NCBI GenBank assembly: GCA_000209815.1
Contig: FP929036.1
Coordinates: 1,271,040-1,310,641, forward strand
Length of the DNA stretch: 39,602 bases
Reading direction: 5' to 3'
DNA from: Butyrivibrio fibrisolvens 16/4
GTDB lineage: Bacteria > Bacillota > Clostridia > Lachnospirales > Lachnospiraceae
The number at the start of each line of letters is the position of its first letter. The stretch's first letter is position 1. Of this stretch, positions 37,325-39,602 are shown in pieces. The position numbers were made by a program, and so were the translations under genes. The notes under the pieces are model-generated. The model was given only the letters and a program-made list of their open reading frames with translations, was not told the origin of the DNA and did not search any database.

Positions 37325-39178
37325 ATGGCATTTAGAATAAAAACAGCAGGTAAAGATTCTGAAAAAGTATCTTATGGGAAAATAGCTGGAGAAATCCGTA
37401 AGTCTCAATGTATAACAACATATGGTCCAGGCGCATTAGTTGATTTCCCTAGAGCTAGTACAATTATCGATGGTATAGACAATTGGGAATCATCCCTTGG
37501 AAAGTATAATTTCAACAAGATGAAGATTCATGAACGTAATCTTGAAAGTATTCTTGGAAAGGACTTTTTTATTCAACCACAGATGATAGATAACGATAAA
37601 AAGGTTCATGGAATAAATGCAACTAGATTTCCAGAGTATTGTTATTGCCCAGAATGTGGAGTATTGGATCGTTATCGTAAAATTGAGAAAAAAACAGCTA
37701 ACATTAAAGATTATAATCACGAATCCTATTGTGCCGCTTGTTATCAATCGAAGAATAGAAATGTAAAACTTATACCATCGAGATTTGTTGTTTCGTGTGA
37801 AAAGGGACATCTCGATGATTTCCCATACGATTGGTGGGTACATCGAAGAACAGGAGCTTGTGGTAATTCCAAATTAACTATTGAGATTTCCAAGCACACA
37901 AATAGTTTGGAAGGAATTGTAATCAAATGTGCCTGTGGGGCAAAAGAAAATCTTGATGGTATTATGGACAAAGGAGCTTTATATCAACGAAGATGTTTTG
38001 GAGCAATGCCTTGGTTGGGTAAGTCAGAAGATAAAAAGGGATGGTATTCTGATTTACCTGAGAAAGAACCATGTGAATCTCAAGTTGTTGTGCTTCAACG
38101 TGGCGCAAACAATGTTTATTACTCTAATGTTATATCAGCTTTGACGATTCCACCTTACAGCTCTAGGATTCAGCGATATCTAATAGATTATATAAACAAT
38201 CTTGAGGACTATTATTCAAAATCTGATAGTTTAAAAGAAGCAAATTTAAGAGATTTTTTTGAACAACATTGCAAGGTTTTGCGATGTGATTATGACAGTT
38301 TTAAACGACAAGTAGATATTGCGCTTAACATTGATAATAAATCATTTCAGAATCCACGAGAACTAGTTATTGGCGAATATGAAGCGTTGTGCGACGACGA
38401 TTGCAAAGATCCGGATTTTTTAACAATAGAAGCACCTGTTCCCAATGATCTCAAATCTTTTATAGATCAAATAAAGATTGTTGGAAGATTACGAGAAGTG
38501 CAGGTTTTGAATGGCTTTTCTCGTGTTTATTCTTCGATAAATATAGCGCCAATCTCTAGAAGACCGCTAAAATGGCTTCCAGCAAATGAGCTGTACGGTG
38601 AGGGGATTTTTATTCGATTATCTGAAAACAAGATTTCTGAATGGGAACAAAAAATTGGCTCAAGATATAATGAGCTCCTAAATAGAGGAAAGAATCATCC
38701 TGCAGTAAAGTTTAGACTGTCAGGTGGAAGTGCTCGATATGTCTTACTGCATACATTGTCTCATCTTCTAATAAGAGAATTAACTTTACAATGCGGCTAT
38801 TCGGCTTCTTCAATAAAAGAAAAAATATATTGTTCTTCTGAGAATGAAAGTAATATGTGTGGCATCCTCATCTACACTGCGTCAGCCGATTCAGATGGCA
38901 GCCTTGGTGGTTTGGCTCGCCAGGGAGTTCCAGAAAAGCTACTGGATGTATTTTTAAATATGTTGGAAAGTGCTAGCTGGTGCTCAAATGATCCAATATG
39001 TATTGACTCGTTAGGTCAAGGTTATTCATCTCTTAATTATGCAGCTTGCCATGCTTGCACTTTGTTACCGGAGACTAGTTGTGAATGTGGAAACATTTTT
39101 TTAGACAGAGCTGCAATAGTAGGCACATCGGATAATCCCCAAATAGGATATTTTGCAGAGTTACTTCAGACAGATTAA
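37325..39178 (+). CDS. drmB: DrmB-like DUF1998 protein
   Basis: 617 residues. YGPGALVDFPRAST near residue 36 is the DrmB opening signature. Several zinc-site Cys pairs follow (CYCPECG near 104, CAAC, CEKGHLDDFPYDWW near 157, CACGAKE). The DUF1998 C-terminal part has HTLSHLLIREL near 477, SADSDGSLGGLARQG near 520 and the CHACTLLPETSCE cluster near 582. DrmB pairs with the DrmA helicase and is required in DISARM. It starts one base after the drmA stop. Frame intact throughout. A terminator 24 bases downstream ends the operon. Confidence 0.9.
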   Translation: MAFRIKTAGKDSEKVSYGKIAGEIRKSQCITTYGPGALVDFPRASTIIDGIDNWESSLGKYNFNKMKIHERNLESILGKDFFIQPQMIDNDKKVHGINATRFPEYCYCPECGVLDRYRKIEKKTANIKDYNHESYCAACYQSKNRNVKLIPSRFVVSCEKGHLDDFPYDWWVHRRTGACGNSKLTIEISKHTNSLEGIVIKCACGAKENLDGIMDKGALYQRRCFGAMPWLGKSEDKKGWYSDLPEKEPCESQVVVLQRGANNVYYSNVISALTIPPYSSRIQRYLIDYINNLEDYYSKSDSLKEANLRDFFEQHCKVLRCDYDSFKRQVDIALNIDNKSFQNPRELVIGEYEALCDDDCKDPDFLTIEAPVPNDLKSFIDQIKIVGRLREVQVLNGFSRVYSSINIAPISRRPLKWLPANELYGEGIFIRLSENKISEWEQKIGSRYNELLNRGKNHPAVKFRLSGGSARYVLLHTLSHLLIRELTLQCGYSASSIKEKIYCSSENESNMCGILIYTASADSDGSLGGLARQGVPEKLLDVFLNMLESASWCSNDPICIDSLGQGYSSLNYAACHACTLLPETSCECGNIFLDRAAIVGTSDNPQIGYFAELLQTD

Positions 39179-39201
39179 TATTGTAGTTATGATAGAAAGA
39201 G

Positions 39202-39233
39202 CAGGCTTGAGGAATTGAATCAGGCCTGTTTTT
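39202..39233 (+). terminator. intrinsic terminator of operon B; right edge of the island
   Basis: CAGGCTTGA (39202-39210) pairs with TCAGGCCTG (39220-39228), one wobble, 9-base loop, then TTTTT. Confidence 0.85.
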
Positions 39234-39357
39234 CAATTATTTATCATAATCGTATGGTAATGTGATTTTAGTAAGTTGCTTGCAGGCTGAAAATAGTAAA
39301 AGCTTATAAAATCAAGACATTAACCTGTCCGATAAACCGCGCTAAGATTTGTTATCT

Positions 39358-39363
39358 TATAAT
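39358..39363 (+). promoter_or_regulatory. -10 element of the last gene
   Basis: A perfect TATAAT lies 43 bases before the ATG at 39406. No convincing -35 is found at the right distance. Confidence 0.4.
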
Positions 39364-39405
39364 CACAAAAATAGATGCTTAGGAAATGGAGGTCGATGTG
39401 ATTAT

Positions 39406-39602
39406 ATGAGATACAAGGTTACACAGACGGAAACAATTGAATATGTACTTGAAGCAGCAAATGAAGATGAGGCCTGGGAGTTTTTGGAGAGTAATACTAC
39501 TAGAGAACTGCGGGCTTGCAAGCATGATATCAAAACACACTATAGTGCTGATATTGTTGAAAAGACAGTCATGCCAGCGGATTTTCATTATGATGATGAC
39601 AT
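39406..39602 (+). CDS. hypothetical protein, cut off by the window end
   Basis: The first 65 residues of a small acidic protein, opening MRYKVTQTETIEYVLEAANE with a pattern (Tyr-x-Val-Thr-x-Thr, then ...EAANEDEAWEFL) that resembles the DpnD/PcfM-like family. GGAGG is somewhat far upstream (13 bases). The frame is open to the last base, so its end and function cannot be judged. Confidence 0.5.
   Translation, partial: MRYKVTQTETIEYVLEAANEDEAWEFLESNTTRELRACKHDIKTHYSADIVEKTVMPADFHYDDD

Noticed and set aside
1-39602. CRISPR array, insertion sequence or rRNA
   Set aside because: I saw no regularly spaced repeats, transposase motifs or rRNA-like sequence. The only long repeats are the gene duplication and the 35-bp palindrome.

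Overview
The window is AT-rich, with Firmicutes-type Shine-Dalgarno sites, sigma-A-like promoters and many intrinsic terminators. Protein style and gene content suggest a Lachnospiraceae-like clostridium (Butyrivibrio/Pseudobutyrivibrio type). That placement is inference; there is no rRNA or marker gene to fix it. Almost the whole window is accessory DNA: toxin-antitoxin pairs, nucleases, small membrane proteins, a tRNA gene and a 24-kb defence-like island.

Layout. 0-0.6 kb: a YgiT-type zinc-finger antitoxin and a GC-rich, foldable element ending in a terminator (possible small RNA). 0.65-2.25 kb (minus strand): an AbiEi/AbiEii pair with its own promoter and inverted repeat. 2.3-4.7 kb: a MazG-like/HNH nuclease pair and remnants. 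4.8-8.4 kb: an HTH protein followed by four genes for small membrane, coiled-coil and SH3 proteins, probably one operon of unknown role. 9.0-15.0 kb: a mosaic with a duplicated metallo-beta-lactamase-fold gene and 70-residue gene, a WYL regulator with a palindromic operator, a HigBA-like pair, tRNA-Pro(CGG), zinc-ribbon proteins and a GNAT.

15.35-39.2 kb: the main interest. Operon A (15356-29013) carries a small HTH regulator, a DndC/SspC-like PAPS-reductase-family protein with extra zinc and Fe-S cysteines, DUF4007, a 1194-residue P-loop ATPase, a SufS-like cysteine desulfurase joined to a DEAH helicase, a MORC-like GHKL ATPase, a PLD nuclease, DUF3644 and a small protein. A terminator (29191-29219) and a strong promoter (29247-29274) start operon B (29308-39178): a coiled-coil protein, an Hsp70, a UvrD-like helicase, DrmA and DrmB. 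The set looks like a DNA-sulfur-modification front end joined to a DISARM-like helicase/DUF1998 back end. No DNA methyltransferase, PglZ, DndB/D/E or SspB/E is visible in the window.

Caution on sequence quality: about sixteen reading frames across the window are broken by a single base, nearly all at short homopolymers and nearly all as a missing base, while the protein stays well conserved on both sides. This looks like assembly indel error rather than gene decay, so broken genes are described here as single genes. drmA alone has four such breaks. The same problem makes the apparent desulfurase-helicase fusion uncertain.
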